The notes beneath the pieces were generated by a model that ran no database searches, had not been told where the DNA came from, and was given only the letters and a program-made list of their open reading frames with translations. The translations under genes were made by a program, and so were the position numbers. Below are positions 10,409 through 19,204 of a stretch of 64,000 nucleotides of DNA, piece after piece (positions within the stretch are counted from its first letter, which is position 1; each line of letters starts with the position of its first letter). The stretch is from Burkholderia sp. Bp9143 (lineage in GTDB: Bacteria; Pseudomonadota; Gammaproteobacteria; Burkholderiales; Burkholderiaceae), in NCBI RefSeq assembly GCF_003853645.1, contig NZ_QTPO01000040.1, positions 19,023-83,022 of the forward strand, read 5' to 3'.

Positions 10409-11032
10409 CTACGCGAGCGCGCCCAGCTCGCGCAAGCGCACCTCGGTCGCGGCCGCGCTCGTGTGATGAATGCCATGCCAGCCGAGTGCCGTCGCGGCCG
10501 CGGCGTTCTTCGCATTGTCGTCGATGAACACGAGTTCATGCGGCGCGATACCCGGCAGGAACGGATCGATCCGCGCATGCATTTCGCGGTAGATCGCCGG
10601 ATCGGGTTTCACGAGCTTCACGCGGCCCGACACGACGATGTCCTTGAAGCGCCGCAGCACCGGGAAGTTGTCCCACGCATACGGAAACGTCTGCGCGGAC
10701 CAGTTGGTCAGCCCGAAGAGCGGCATCCCCTGCGCGTCAAGCCGGTCGACCAGCGCGGCGCCCTCGTCGAGCACGCCGCCGATCATCTCGTGCCAGCGCG
10801 CGTAGAACGCGCGGATCAGCGCCTCGTGCGCCGGAAACTTCGCGACGAGCTCGCTCGTGCCCTCGTCGATCGTCTGCCCGCCGTCCTGCCGGATCACCCA
10901 GTCCATCGCGCAAACGTGCGTGAGGAACCAGCGGCGCTCGGCTTCGTCCGGAATCAGTTGCCGGTACAGGTAGTCGGGGCTCCAGTCGATCAGCACGCCG
11001 CCGAAATCGAACACCACCGCCTTGATCGTCAT
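10409..11032 (-). CDS. HAD-superfamily hydrolase, YihX-like
   Basis: Cytoplasmic phosphatase-type enzyme of HAD subclass IA, 207 residues. The nucleophile motif is VVFDFGGVL with Asp9. The second Asp of the usual DxD is replaced by Gly, as in the YihX/epoxide-hydrolase N-domain group. Motif II is in FGLTNWS, the conserved Lys in KLVKPDP, and the Mg-binding acidic motif in VFIDDNAKN near residues 170-178. YihX dephosphorylates alpha-glucose-1-phosphate, but the substrate here is unproven. The ATG at 11030-11032 overlaps the stop codon of the upstream isochorismatase-like gene (ATGA), so the two are translationally coupled. Confidence 0.85.
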   Translation of the reverse strand: MTIKAVVFDFGGVLIDWSPDYLYRQLIPDEAERRWFLTHVCAMDWVIRQDGGQTIDEGTSELVAKFPAHEALIRAFYARWHEMIGGVLDEGAALVDRLDAQGMPLFGLTNWSAQTFPYAWDNFPVLRRFKDIVVSGRVKLVKPDPAIYREMHARIDPFLPGIAPHELVFIDDNAKNAAAATALGWHGIHHTSAAATEVRLRELGALA

Positions 11033-11580
11033 GCGAACTCCGTGGCGAGCACGTCGGCAAGCGGACGCGGCGTCACCGCATTGCCCGACAGCGTATTGTT
11101 TTCCCACACGAAGTGGTGATGCACGACGATCTGCGCGGCCGACAGGTGCGTGCGCTCGTTCGTCGTGTGCAGGTCGGAGACGACGGTCGTCCGGTAGCCG
11201 AGCAGTGCCGCGCGGCGCGCGGCCGAATCGACGCAGAACTCGGTCGCATAGCCGCAGATCAGCACCGACCGGATGCCGTGGCCGTCGAGCTGCGCGGCGA
11301 GCGGCGTGTCGTGGAACGAATCGCTCATCTGCTTGCGGATGCGCCAGTCGGCACGACCGACGATCAATTCCTCATGCAGTTCCCAGCCGGGCGTGCCGGG
11401 CACGATGTCGTCGTCCGCGTCGCCGTCGTGCTGCACGAAGCACACGGGCGCGTTCGCCGCGCGTGCCGCCGCCGTCAGCCGGTTGATGCCCGACACGACG
11501 TCGTCGAGCCGGTACGCGGGCCGCGCCCGCTGCACCAGCCCGCGCTGCATGTCGATCACGATCACTGCGGTGTCTGCCAT
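11029..11580 (-). CDS. Isochorismatase-fold cysteine hydrolase
   Basis: Cysteine hydrolase of 183 residues. The catalytic triad typical of nicotinamidase/isochorismatase-like enzymes is visible: Asp10 in VIVIDMQRG, Lys83 in IRKQMSDSF, and Cys116 in GYATEFCVDSAARRA. The cis-peptide region precedes the cysteine. A family member of this kind may hydrolyse an amide such as nicotinamide or a ureide, but nothing in the sequence fixes the substrate. It forms a two-gene operon with the HAD hydrolase through a 4-nt overlap. Confidence 0.87.
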   Translation of the reverse strand: MADTAVIVIDMQRGLVQRARPAYRLDDVVSGINRLTAAARAANAPVCFVQHDGDADDDIVPGTPGWELHEELIVGRADWRIRKQMSDSFHDTPLAAQLDGHGIRSVLICGYATEFCVDSAARRAALLGYRTTVVSDLHTTNERTHLSAAQIVVHHHFVWENNTLSGNAVTPRPLADVLATEFA

Positions 11581-11635
11581 TGGTTGCCCTCTCGATCATG
11601 GTCCGACCGTCGTGCCGCCGGTATCGCGCGTTGCG

Positions 11636-13450
11636 TCAGATCGGCTGCGTGCGTGCGTCGAGCCACGCCTTCGCGTCGCCGCTCACATGCCGGCCGACGC
11701 GCTCGCGCACGGTCGCGTGATACGCGTTGAGCCACGCGCGCTCTTCTTCATGCAGCATTTCGATCAGCACGCAGCGCGTGTCGATCGGGCACAGCGTCAG
11801 GGTCTCGAACGCGAGGAAATCGCCGAACTCCGTCTGCCCGCCCGCGCGGTTCACGACCAGGTTCTCGATCCGGATGCCCCATTTGCCGGGCCGGTACACG
11901 CCCGGCTCAATCGACGTGATCATCCCCTCTTCCATCGCCGTGTACGGCTCGGCCAGCGCGTAGTGCGAGATGACCTGCGGGCCCTCGTGCACGTTCAGGA
12001 AGTAGCCGACGCCGTGGCCGGTGCCGTGGCCGTAGTCGAGCCCGGCCGCCCACATCGGCGCGCGCGCGATCGCGTCGAGCATCGGCGAGCGGATGCCGCG
12101 CGGGAAGCGTGCGCGCGACAACGCCATCATCGACTTCAGCACGATCGTGAAATCGCGCCGCTGCAGGTCGCTGACCGTGCCGACCGGCACGACGCGCGTG
12201 ATGTCGGTCGTGCCGGTCGTGTACTGGCCGCCCGAATCGATGAGCAGCAGGCCGTCGCCGGCGATCGTCGCGTGCGACTCGGGCGTCGCGCGGTAGTGCG
12301 GCATCGCGCCGTTCGCGTTGAAGCCGGCGATCGTCGCGAAGCTCGGCGACACGTAGCCGGGGCGCCGTGCGCGCGCGGCCGTGAGCTTCTCGTCGATCGT
12401 CAACTCGGTGATCGTCTCGCGGTTCACCGCCTGCTCGAACCACGCGAAGAATTCGGCGAGCGCCGCGCCGTCGTGCTCCATCGTCACGCGCACGTGCTCG
12501 ATCTCGACGGACGTCTTGCGCGACTTCGCGAACGTCGACGGGTTCACGGCCTCGATCAGCTTCACGCCGGCCGGCACGGCCTCGAGCGTGCCGAAGGTCA
12601 CGCGGCGCGGATCGATCAGCAGCGTCGCGTCGTCGGGCAGCGCCGCGAGCGACGCGCGCGCGGCGTCGTACGCGCGGACCTCGACGCCGTCCTGCGCGAG
12701 CGACGCGGCCAGCGCCGGCGACACCTTGCCGTCGGCAACGAACAGCGTCGCGCGATCGGCGCCGATCATCGCGTGCGCGACGAACACGGGGTTGAAGTTG
12801 ACGTCGGCGCCGCGCAGGTTGAACAGCCACGCGAGATCGTCGAGCGTCGACACGAAATGCCATTGCGCGCCGTGCGCGTGCATCGCGCGGCGCACTTCGG
12901 CGAGCTTGCTCGCGCGCGTCGTGTCGGCCTGCGGCGCCACGTGCTCGAACACCGCGTCGCCCGGCAGCCCCGGGCGCTCCGGCCAGATCGCGTCGAGCAG
13001 GTCGAGATCGGTGCGCAGCGCGATGCCGCGCGCGCTCAGCGCGGCCGTCAGCGCGCGTGCCGCCGCGACGCCGAGCACGGCGCCGTCGACGCCGACCGTC
13101 GCACCGGCCGGCACGTTCTGCGCGAGCCAGTCGACGTGCGGCGCGCTCTGCTGCCCGCCCGTCATCTTCATCAGCTGGACGCCCGTGCCGGCGAGCTCGG
13201 CCTCGGCCTGCACCCAGTAGCGGCTGTCGACCCACAAGCCCGCGAAATCCGCGGTCACGACCAGCGTGCCGACCGAGCCCGTGAAACCGGACAGCCAGCG
13301 GCGCGCCTGCCAGCGTTCGGGCAGGTACTCGGACAGGTGAGGATCGGCGGACGGCACGAGATAGGCGGCCAGGTCCTCGCGGACCATCGCGCCGCGCAGC
13401 AGCGCGAGGCGGGCCGGCACCGACGAGACTTCGGGGAGACGGGAATTCAT
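11636..13450 (-). CDS. Xaa-Pro aminopeptidase (M24B, aminopeptidase P family)
   Basis: Metallo-exopeptidase that removes an N-terminal residue preceding proline. At 604 residues it is the long, three-domain form (two creatinase-N-like domains, then the pita-bread catalytic domain), closer to eukaryotic-type APP than to E. coli PepP (441). Metal ligands are visible in LLIDSGGQYTTGTTDITR (two Asp), HGTGHGVGYFLNVHEGP around residue 470 (His), SIEPGVY (Glu) and a later Glu in IRIENLV. The protein is cytoplasmic, with no signal peptide. A small membrane-protein gene lies directly upstream on the same strand with an 18-bp gap. Confidence 0.93.
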   Translation of the reverse strand: MNSRLPEVSSVPARLALLRGAMVREDLAAYLVPSADPHLSEYLPERWQARRWLSGFTGSVGTLVVTADFAGLWVDSRYWVQAEAELAGTGVQLMKMTGGQQSAPHVDWLAQNVPAGATVGVDGAVLGVAAARALTAALSARGIALRTDLDLLDAIWPERPGLPGDAVFEHVAPQADTTRASKLAEVRRAMHAHGAQWHFVSTLDDLAWLFNLRGADVNFNPVFVAHAMIGADRATLFVADGKVSPALAASLAQDGVEVRAYDAARASLAALPDDATLLIDPRRVTFGTLEAVPAGVKLIEAVNPSTFAKSRKTSVEIEHVRVTMEHDGAALAEFFAWFEQAVNRETITELTIDEKLTAARARRPGYVSPSFATIAGFNANGAMPHYRATPESHATIAGDGLLLIDSGGQYTTGTTDITRVVPVGTVSDLQRRDFTIVLKSMMALSRARFPRGIRSPMLDAIARAPMWAAGLDYGHGTGHGVGYFLNVHEGPQVISHYALAEPYTAMEEGMITSIEPGVYRPGKWGIRIENLVVNRAGGQTEFGDFLAFETLTLCPIDTRCVLIEMLHEEERAWLNAYHATVRERVGRHVSGDAKAWLDARTQPI

Positions 13451-13468
13451 GATTTCACCTGAGAGCTT

Positions 13469-13723
13469 TCAGCGACGGGCCGACACGGCGACCGTCACGG
13501 CTACGGCGAGGAACGCGACACCGGTGCAGACCGGCCATTCGAGCGTTTCGCCATCGTAAAACAGTCCAGAGAGGTTGCCGGCCATGCGCGCGGCGGCGGC
13601 GCCTGCGATGCCGACCAGCACCACGATCCACCATGCCGGCCGGCCCGTGCGCCGCATCGGATGCAACCACCGGCCGAACAGCCCGACAGCCGCTCCCAGG
13701 ACAAGGATTCCAAACCAGTTCAT
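13469..13723 (-). CDS. Small membrane protein, GlsB/YeaQ/YmgE-like
   Basis: An 84-residue protein with three predicted membrane segments: FGILVLGAAVGLFGRWL, WWIVVLVGIAGAAAARMAG and VCTGVAFLAVAVTVAVSA. The glycine-spaced pattern and the position of the short basic loop RTGRPAWW resemble the transglycosylase-associated (GlsB/YeaQ/YmgE) family; I am not certain of the family. It precedes aminopeptidase P on the same strand with an 18-bp gap and may share its transcript. Confidence 0.65.
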   Translation of the reverse strand: MNWFGILVLGAAVGLFGRWLHPMRRTGRPAWWIVVLVGIAGAAAARMAGNLSGLFYDGETLEWPVCTGVAFLAVAVTVAVSARR

Positions 13724-13894
13724 TCGACGCCTTCTATAAATTCAGATTCGTCCCATAGGCGTGAACGTTGCCAGCGGCTAGCATCGATTCATCCATCGAA
13801 CCCGAGACCAGCCGGGCGCCGCGAACATTCGAGTGTAGGGGCCGACCCGACGTTATGGCAAGCGCGCACCGGCAGCCATATTGAAGAAATCCTC

Positions 13895-14656
13895 ATGCGA
13901 ATCGCCCTGATCGATCCGGAGGCACGTCATGCTGCGCTCCTGAACCGCCTGCTCTTCGCCGGCGGTCATGTGTGCCACGCGTTTCCGTCCAGCGCGGCGT
14001 TCTTCGAGTGGCTCGCCACCGATACCTGCGACATGCTGATCACCGGCAACTGGGCCGGCGATCAGCCGGCCGAGGAAGTCATTCCGCGGGCGCAGGCGAT
14101 CCTGCCCGGGCTGCCGGCCATCGCCGTGATGCAACTGCCGCGCGAAAGCGAAGTCGTGTCGTGCCTGCATGCTGGCGCCGACGACTGCCTCGTGCGCCCG
14201 GTGAGCGGGCCCGAGCTGCTCGCACGGGTCAATGCGCTGAGCCGTCGCGCCGGCGTCCGGCGGCCGCCGAATCGCTCCCGTGAAATGTATGGAGAATACG
14301 CATTCGATGCGACCCACGGCCTCGTGCGCTTCGGCGACGCGGTCGTCGCGCTCACGCCGAAGGAGTTCCGCTTCGCGCAGCTGCTGTTCGCGAACCTGTC
14401 CCGTCCCGTGTCGCGCGCCCATATCCTCGAAACGGTGTGGGCCCGCCGCCGCGACATGAAGTCGCGCACGCTCGACACCCATGCGTCCCGGCTGCGCAGC
14501 AAGCTGCAACTGCTCCCGGAGCACGGCTACCGGCTCCTGCCGCTCTATGGCTACGGCTATCAGCTCGACCGCGTATCGATCGAGCCCCCAAATTCGAGGC
14601 CACGCGACGCTGATGGCCGGTATGCCGCGAGTGAGGAAATCGCTGAAACGCTATAA
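13895..14656 (+). CDS. OmpR-type response regulator with a degenerate receiver domain
   Basis: Transcription factor of 253 residues: an N-terminal receiver-like domain (1-120) and a C-terminal OmpR/PhoB winged helix (about 130-230) with the diagnostic ALTPKEFRFAQLLFANLSRPVSR and TRTLDTHASRLRSKL-like stretch. The receiver keeps one acidic residue (Asp7), but the phospho-acceptor position is Asn52 (in ITGNW), the switch Thr/Ser is Gln80, and the conserved Lys is Arg101 in LVRPVSGPEL. Conventional phosphorylation is therefore unlikely. No histidine kinase gene is adjacent. The start at 13895 was chosen because it gives the normal receiver N-terminus MRIALIDPE; an in-frame extension upstream has no domain content. 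It ends 26 bp before hemA. Confidence 0.88.
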   Translation: MRIALIDPEARHAALLNRLLFAGGHVCHAFPSSAAFFEWLATDTCDMLITGNWAGDQPAEEVIPRAQAILPGLPAIAVMQLPRESEVVSCLHAGADDCLVRPVSGPELLARVNALSRRAGVRRPPNRSREMYGEYAFDATHGLVRFGDAVVALTPKEFRFAQLLFANLSRPVSRAHILETVWARRRDMKSRTLDTHASRLRSKLQLLPEHGYRLLPLYGYGYQLDRVSIEPPNSRPRDADGRYAASEEIAETL

Positions 14657-14657
14657 T
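14652..14657 (+). promoter_or_regulatory. Candidate -10 element of the hemA promoter
   Basis: A perfect TATAAT 25 bp upstream of the hemA ATG, overlapping the end of the regulator gene. No good -35 hexamer is seen 16-18 bp upstream. A short inverted repeat GGGCT/AGCCC follows at about 14661-14677 within the leader. Confidence 0.4.
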
Positions 14658-14682
14658 ATGGGGCTAAACGATAGCCCTCGAT

Positions 14683-15981
14683 ATGCAACTCCTCACGATC
14701 GGAATCAACCACCACACTGCGCCTGTCGCCCTGCGCGAACGCGTGGCGTTTCCGCTCGAGCAAATCAAGCCGGCTCTCGTCACGTTCAAGAACGTGTTCC
14801 TCGGCCCCCAGGCGCCCAATGTGCCCGAAGCGGCAATCCTCTCCACCTGCAACCGCACCGAACTCTATTGCGCGACCGACGATCGGGCCGCACGCGAGGG
14901 TGCGATTCGCTGGCTGTCCGAGTACCACCAGATTCCGGTCGACGAGCTCGCACCGCACGTCTATGCGCTGCCGCAGTCGGAAGCGGTGCGGCACGCATTC
15001 CGCGTCGCATCGGGTCTCGACTCGATGGTGCTCGGCGAAACGCAGATCCTGGGCCAGATGAAGGACGCGGTGCGCACGGCGACGGAAGCCGGCGCGCTCG
15101 GCACCTATCTGAACCAGTTGTTCCAGCGCACGTTCGCCGTCGCGAAGGAAGTGCGCGGCACGACCGAGATCGGCGCGCAGTCGGTGTCGATGGCCGCCGC
15201 CGCAGTCCGCCTCGCGCAGCGCATCTTCGAAAAGGTGTCGGATCAGCGCGTGCTGTTCATCGGCGCCGGCGAGATGATCGAGCTGTGCGCGACGCACTTC
15301 GCCGCGCAGAGCCCGCGCGAGCTCGTCGTCGCGAACCGCACGGCCGAACGCGGCCAGCGGCTCGCCGAACGTTTCAACGGCCGCGCGATGCCGCTGTCGG
15401 ACCTGCCGGCCCGCATGCACGAATTCGACATCATCGTGTCGTGCACCGCGTCGACGCTGCCGATCATCGGCCTCGGCGCGGTCGAGCGCGCGGTGAAGGC
15501 GCGCCGCCACCGGCCGATCTTCATGGTCGACCTCGCGGTGCCGCGCGACATCGAGCCGGAAGTCGGCAAGCTGAAGGACGTATTCCTCTATACCGTCGAC
15601 GATCTCGGCGCGATCGTGCGTGAAGGCAACGCATCGCGCCAGGCCGCGGTTGCGCAAGCCGAGACGATCATCGAGACGCGCGTGCAGAATTTCATGCAAT
15701 GGCTCGACACGCGCAGCGTCGTGCCGGTGATCCGTCACATGCATACGCAGGCCGACGCGCTGCGCCGCACGGAAGTCGAGAAGGCGCAGAAGCTGCTCGC
15801 ACGCGGCGACGATCCGGCCGCCGTCCTCGAGGCGCTCTCGCAGGCGCTCACCAACAAGCTGATCCACGGCCCGACGAGCGCGCTCAACCGCGTGAACGGC
15901 GCCGACCGTGATTCGCTGATCGACCTGATGCGCAGCTTCTACCAGCACGCGCCGCGCTCGAACGACCAGTCCGGCCACTAG
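14683..15981 (+). CDS. hemA: Glutamyl-tRNA reductase
   Basis: First committed enzyme of C5-pathway tetrapyrrole synthesis: NADPH-dependent reduction of Glu-tRNA(Glu) to glutamate-1-semialdehyde in the cytoplasm. The 432-residue protein has the catalytic cysteine at residue 56 in the motif STCNRTELY, the following SGLDSMVLGETQILGQ signature, an NADPH-binding domain (VLFIGAGEMIEL), and the C-terminal dimerisation helix region (KLIHGPTSALNR). Length and motif order are normal. It heads a cluster hemA-prfA-prmC-grxD-ubiX, the usual Burkholderia order, with 81 bp to prfA. Confidence 0.97.
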   Translation: MQLLTIGINHHTAPVALRERVAFPLEQIKPALVTFKNVFLGPQAPNVPEAAILSTCNRTELYCATDDRAAREGAIRWLSEYHQIPVDELAPHVYALPQSEAVRHAFRVASGLDSMVLGETQILGQMKDAVRTATEAGALGTYLNQLFQRTFAVAKEVRGTTEIGAQSVSMAAAAVRLAQRIFEKVSDQRVLFIGAGEMIELCATHFAAQSPRELVVANRTAERGQRLAERFNGRAMPLSDLPARMHEFDIIVSCTASTLPIIGLGAVERAVKARRHRPIFMVDLAVPRDIEPEVGKLKDVFLYTVDDLGAIVREGNASRQAAVAQAETIIETRVQNFMQWLDTRSVVPVIRHMHTQADALRRTEVEKAQKLLARGDDPAAVLEALSQALTNKLIHGPTSALNRVNGADRDSLIDLMRSFYQHAPRSNDQSGH

Positions 15982-16062
15982 CGCCGGCCGATTGCCCCGC
16001 CGCCGGCCGCGCGCCGGCCTATCCTTTTCGAATACCCTTGCCCGGGAGCGCCGCTCCACACC

Positions 16063-17145
16063 ATGAAGACGAGCATGCAACGCAAGCTCGACCAGCTGTC
16101 TACACGGCTGGCCGAACTGAACGACCTGCTGAGCCGCGAAAACGTCACGGCCGACCTCGACCAGTACCGCAAACTGACGCGCGAACACGCGGAACTCGGC
16201 CCGGTCGTCGAGCAGTACGCGCTGTGGCGCCAGTCGCGCAGCGACGAGACGGCCGCGCAGGAGTTGCTCGCCGATGCATCGATGCGCGATTTCGCCGAAG
16301 ACGAGATTCGCAGCGCACGCGAACGCATGGTGCGTCTCGAAGGCGAGTTGCAGAAGATGCTGCTGCCGAAGGACCCGAACGACGACCGCAACATCTTCCT
16401 CGAAATCCGCGCGGGCACCGGTGGAGACGAATCGGCGCTGTTCGCGGGCGACCTGTTGCGCATGTATCTGCGTTTCGCGGAGCGCCAGCGCTGGCAGGTC
16501 GAGATGATGTCGGAGAGCGCATCGGATCTCGGCGGCTACAAGGAAGTGATCGTGCGGATCGCCGGCCAGGGCGCGTACTCGCGCCTGAAGTTCGAGTCGG
16601 GCGGCCATCGCGTGCAGCGCGTGCCGGCAACCGAGACGCAGGGGCGCATCCACACGTCCGCCTGCACGGTCGCGGTGATGCCGGAAGCCGACGAGATCGG
16701 CGAGGTCGAGATCAATCCGGCCGACCTGCGGATCGACACGTTCCGCGCGTCGGGCGCGGGCGGCCAGCACATCAACAAGACCGATTCGGCGGTGCGCGTC
16801 ACGCACATCCCGACCGGGATCGTCGTCGAGTGCCAGGACGACCGTTCGCAGCACAAGAACAAGGATCGCGCGCTGAAGGTGCTCGCCGCGCGCATCAAGG
16901 ACAAGCAGTATCACGAGCAGCACGCGAAGGAAGCGGCGACGCGCAAGAGCCTGATCGGTTCCGGCGACCGCTCGGAACGAATCCGCACGTACAACTTCCC
17001 GCAAGGCCGGATGACCGACCACCGGATCAACCTGACGCTGTACCGGCTCGAAGCGCTGATGGACGGCGATCTCGACGAACTGATCGGCGCGCTCGTCACC
17101 GAACACCAGGCCGAACTGCTCGCGTCGCTCGGCGACACCGACTGA
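16063..17145 (+). CDS. prfA: Peptide chain release factor 1
   Basis: Class I release factor that recognises UAA/UAG and triggers peptidyl-tRNA hydrolysis. Its 360 residues match E. coli RF1. The codon-recognition tripeptide PAT is at residues 188-190 and the catalytic GGQ at 233-235 in SGAGGQHINKTDS. The glutamine there is the methylation target of PrmC, whose gene follows after 7 bp. The start ATG at 16063 gives MKTSMQRKLD; a second ATG four codons later is possible. Confidence 0.97.
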   Translation: MKTSMQRKLDQLSTRLAELNDLLSRENVTADLDQYRKLTREHAELGPVVEQYALWRQSRSDETAAQELLADASMRDFAEDEIRSARERMVRLEGELQKMLLPKDPNDDRNIFLEIRAGTGGDESALFAGDLLRMYLRFAERQRWQVEMMSESASDLGGYKEVIVRIAGQGAYSRLKFESGGHRVQRVPATETQGRIHTSACTVAVMPEADEIGEVEINPADLRIDTFRASGAGGQHINKTDSAVRVTHIPTGIVVECQDDRSQHKNKDRALKVLAARIKDKQYHEQHAKEAATRKSLIGSGDRSERIRTYNFPQGRMTDHRINLTLYRLEALMDGDLDELIGALVTEHQAELLASLGDTD

Positions 17146-17152
17146 GGCCGCG

Positions 17153-17995
17153 ATGCCCGACACCACCGCCGACGAACTGCTGCGCGCGTCGCCGCTCGAC
17201 CCGGTCGATGCGCGCGTGCTGCTCGCGTACGCGCTCGGCTGGACCCGCACGCAGCTGATCACGCGTGGCGACGCCCCGCTCGAGCCCGCCGCGATCGAGC
17301 GCTACCGTGCGCTCGAAGCGCGCCGCATGGCCGGCGAGCCGGTCGCGCAGCTCGTCGGGATGCGCGAATTCTTCGGCCGGCCGTTCGACATGACGCCCGA
17401 CGTGCTGATCCCGCGCCCGGAAACCGAACTGCTCGTCGAAGCCGCGCTCGATGCGATCGACGGGCGGCCGCATCCGGCCGTGCTCGATCTCGGCACCGGC
17501 AGCGGCGCGATCGCCGTGTCGATCGCCGCCGAACGGCCCGACGCACGTGTGTGGGCGCTCGACCGTTCGCCGGCGGCGCTCGACGTCGCGCGGCGCAACG
17601 CGGACAAGCTGCTCGACACGCACCGCCCCGGCGGCCCGCTGCACTGGCTGCAGAGCGACTGGTACGCCGCGCTCGATCCGGTGCTCGCGTTCGACACGAT
17701 CGTCAGCAACCCGCCGTACATCGCGCAGCACGATCCGCACCTCGCGCAGGGCGACCTGAGGTTCGAGCCGCGCGGCGCGCTCACTGACGATGCCGATGGC
17801 CTGAGCGCGATCCGCACGATCGTCGCAGGCGCCGGCGCCTACCTGAAACCGGGCGGCACGCTCTGGATCGAGCATGGCTACGACCAGGCCGAAGCCGTGC
17901 GTGCATTGCTCGGGTCACGCGGCTTCGTCGCGATCGAATCGCTCGCCGATCTGGCCGCGATCGAACGCACGACAGGCGGCCGCCGGCCCGGCTGA
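17153..17995 (+). CDS. prmC: Release factor glutamine methyltransferase
   Basis: SAM-dependent N5-glutamine methyltransferase that modifies the GGQ glutamine of RF1 and RF2. The 280-residue protein shows a helical N-terminal substrate-binding domain with DVLIPRPETELLV, the SAM motif LDLGTGSGAIAVS (111-123), and the catalytic NPPY at 186-189 followed by IAQHDPHL. It overlaps nothing but starts only 7 bp after prfA, and the pairing with prfA confirms the assignment over other HemK-like enzymes. Confidence 0.96.
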   Translation: MPDTTADELLRASPLDPVDARVLLAYALGWTRTQLITRGDAPLEPAAIERYRALEARRMAGEPVAQLVGMREFFGRPFDMTPDVLIPRPETELLVEAALDAIDGRPHPAVLDLGTGSGAIAVSIAAERPDARVWALDRSPAALDVARRNADKLLDTHRPGGPLHWLQSDWYAALDPVLAFDTIVSNPPYIAQHDPHLAQGDLRFEPRGALTDDADGLSAIRTIVAGAGAYLKPGGTLWIEHGYDQAEAVRALLGSRGFVAIESLADLAAIERTTGGRRPG

Positions 17996-18062
17996 TGGCC
18001 GGCCCGCCCGGTTGAAATCCGCTATCATTTCGTTCTAACGCCCCGCAAACGCAAGGTCAGTC

Positions 18063-18374
18063 ATGGACACCCAACAACGTATCAAGCAAATCGTCGACGA
18101 AAACCAGGTCGTGCTCTTCATGAAGGGCAACGCGCAATTCCCGATGTGCGGCTTCTCGGGCCGCGCCGTGCAGGTGCTGAAAGCCTGCGGCGTCGACCAG
18201 TTCAAGACGGTCAACGTGCTCGAGGACGACGAAATCCGCCAGGGCATCAAGGAATTCTCGAACTGGCCGACCATCCCGCAACTGTACGTGAAGGGCGAAT
18301 TCATCGGCGGCTCGGACATCATGATGGAGATGTACCAGTCGGGCGAACTGCAGCAACTGTTCGCCGCCGCGTAA
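18063..18374 (+). CDS. grxD: Monothiol glutaredoxin Grx4 (GrxD)
   Basis: Monothiol glutaredoxin of 103 residues that ligates and transfers [2Fe-2S] clusters, acting with BolA-type proteins. The CGFS active site is at residues 29-32 (KGNAQFPMCGFSGRAVQ), followed by the glutathione-binding TVNVLED-like, WPTIPQLYV and GGSDIMMEM motifs, all diagnostic. Located between prmC and ubiX on the same strand. A TATCAT box at 18023-18028, 35 bp upstream of the ATG, might provide an internal promoter. Confidence 0.95.
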   Translation: MDTQQRIKQIVDENQVVLFMKGNAQFPMCGFSGRAVQVLKACGVDQFKTVNVLEDDEIRQGIKEFSNWPTIPQLYVKGEFIGGSDIMMEMYQSGELQQLFAAA

Positions 18375-18387
18375 CGCCCCCTCCCCG

Positions 18388-18984
18388 ATGGCATCTCCCA
18401 GCGCGCCGCCACGCCGGCTGATCGTCGCGATCACCGGCGCCACCGGCGCGGTCTACGGCGTGCGGCTGCTCGAATTGCTGCGCGCCGCCGGCGGCGTCGA
18501 AACGCATCTGCTGGTTTCGAACGCCGGCTGGCTCAATATCCAGCATGAACTGAAGCTGTCGAAGGCCGAGGTCGAAAGCCGGGCGGATGTCGTGCATTCG
18601 GTGCGCGATGTCGGCGCGACGATCGCATCGGGTTCGTTCGCAACCGACGGGATGGTGATCGCACCCTGCTCGATGAAGACGCTCGCGAGCGTCGCGCACG
18701 GGCTGTCGGACAACCTGATCACGCGTGCGGCCGACGTCACGCTGAAGGAACGCCGCCGTCTCGTGCTGATGGTGCGCGAAACGCCGTTCAACCTCGCGCA
18801 TCTGCGCAACATGACCGCCGTGACCGAAATGGGCGGCATCGTGTTTCCGCCGCTGCCCGCGTTCTACGCGATGCCGAAGACGATCGAGGAACTCGTCGAT
18901 CAGACCGTCACGCGCGTGCTCGACCTGTTCGCGCTCAGCGCGCCGATGACGACGCCGTGGGCCGGCATCCGACCGGCACAGTAA
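18388..18984 (+). CDS. ubiX: Flavin prenyltransferase UbiX
   Basis: Makes prenylated FMN from FMN and dimethylallyl phosphate, the cofactor of UbiD-type decarboxylases such as the one in ubiquinone synthesis. The 198 residues carry the flavoprotein motif IVAITGATGAVYGVRLLELL (about 11-30), the GSFATDGMVIAPCSMKTLA segment that forms the FMN site, and VLMVRETPFNLAHLRNM. The gene starts 13 bp after grxD and closes the hemA cluster. No ubiD gene is in the window. Confidence 0.95.
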   Translation: MASPSAPPRRLIVAITGATGAVYGVRLLELLRAAGGVETHLLVSNAGWLNIQHELKLSKAEVESRADVVHSVRDVGATIASGSFATDGMVIAPCSMKTLASVAHGLSDNLITRAADVTLKERRRLVLMVRETPFNLAHLRNMTAVTEMGGIVFPPLPAFYAMPKTIEELVDQTVTRVLDLFALSAPMTTPWAGIRPAQ

Positions 18985-19204
18985 GCCGCTCGACGCGGCG
19001 CTCCGGCGCCGTTCTTCACACATCTTCGTCGATTCAGCCGCCTTCCGGCTCGATCCGGCAACATCCAGCCCCCGTCTGCTCCCAAGCACCCGGAATCGGA
19101 CGTATTATCAACCATTACGATTCAATCAAATTCCTCCAAGCCGATTTATCAATACCCGGTGCGCGCCTATAGTCACAGGCAAACCCTTTTGCAGGCTCCC
19201 CACC

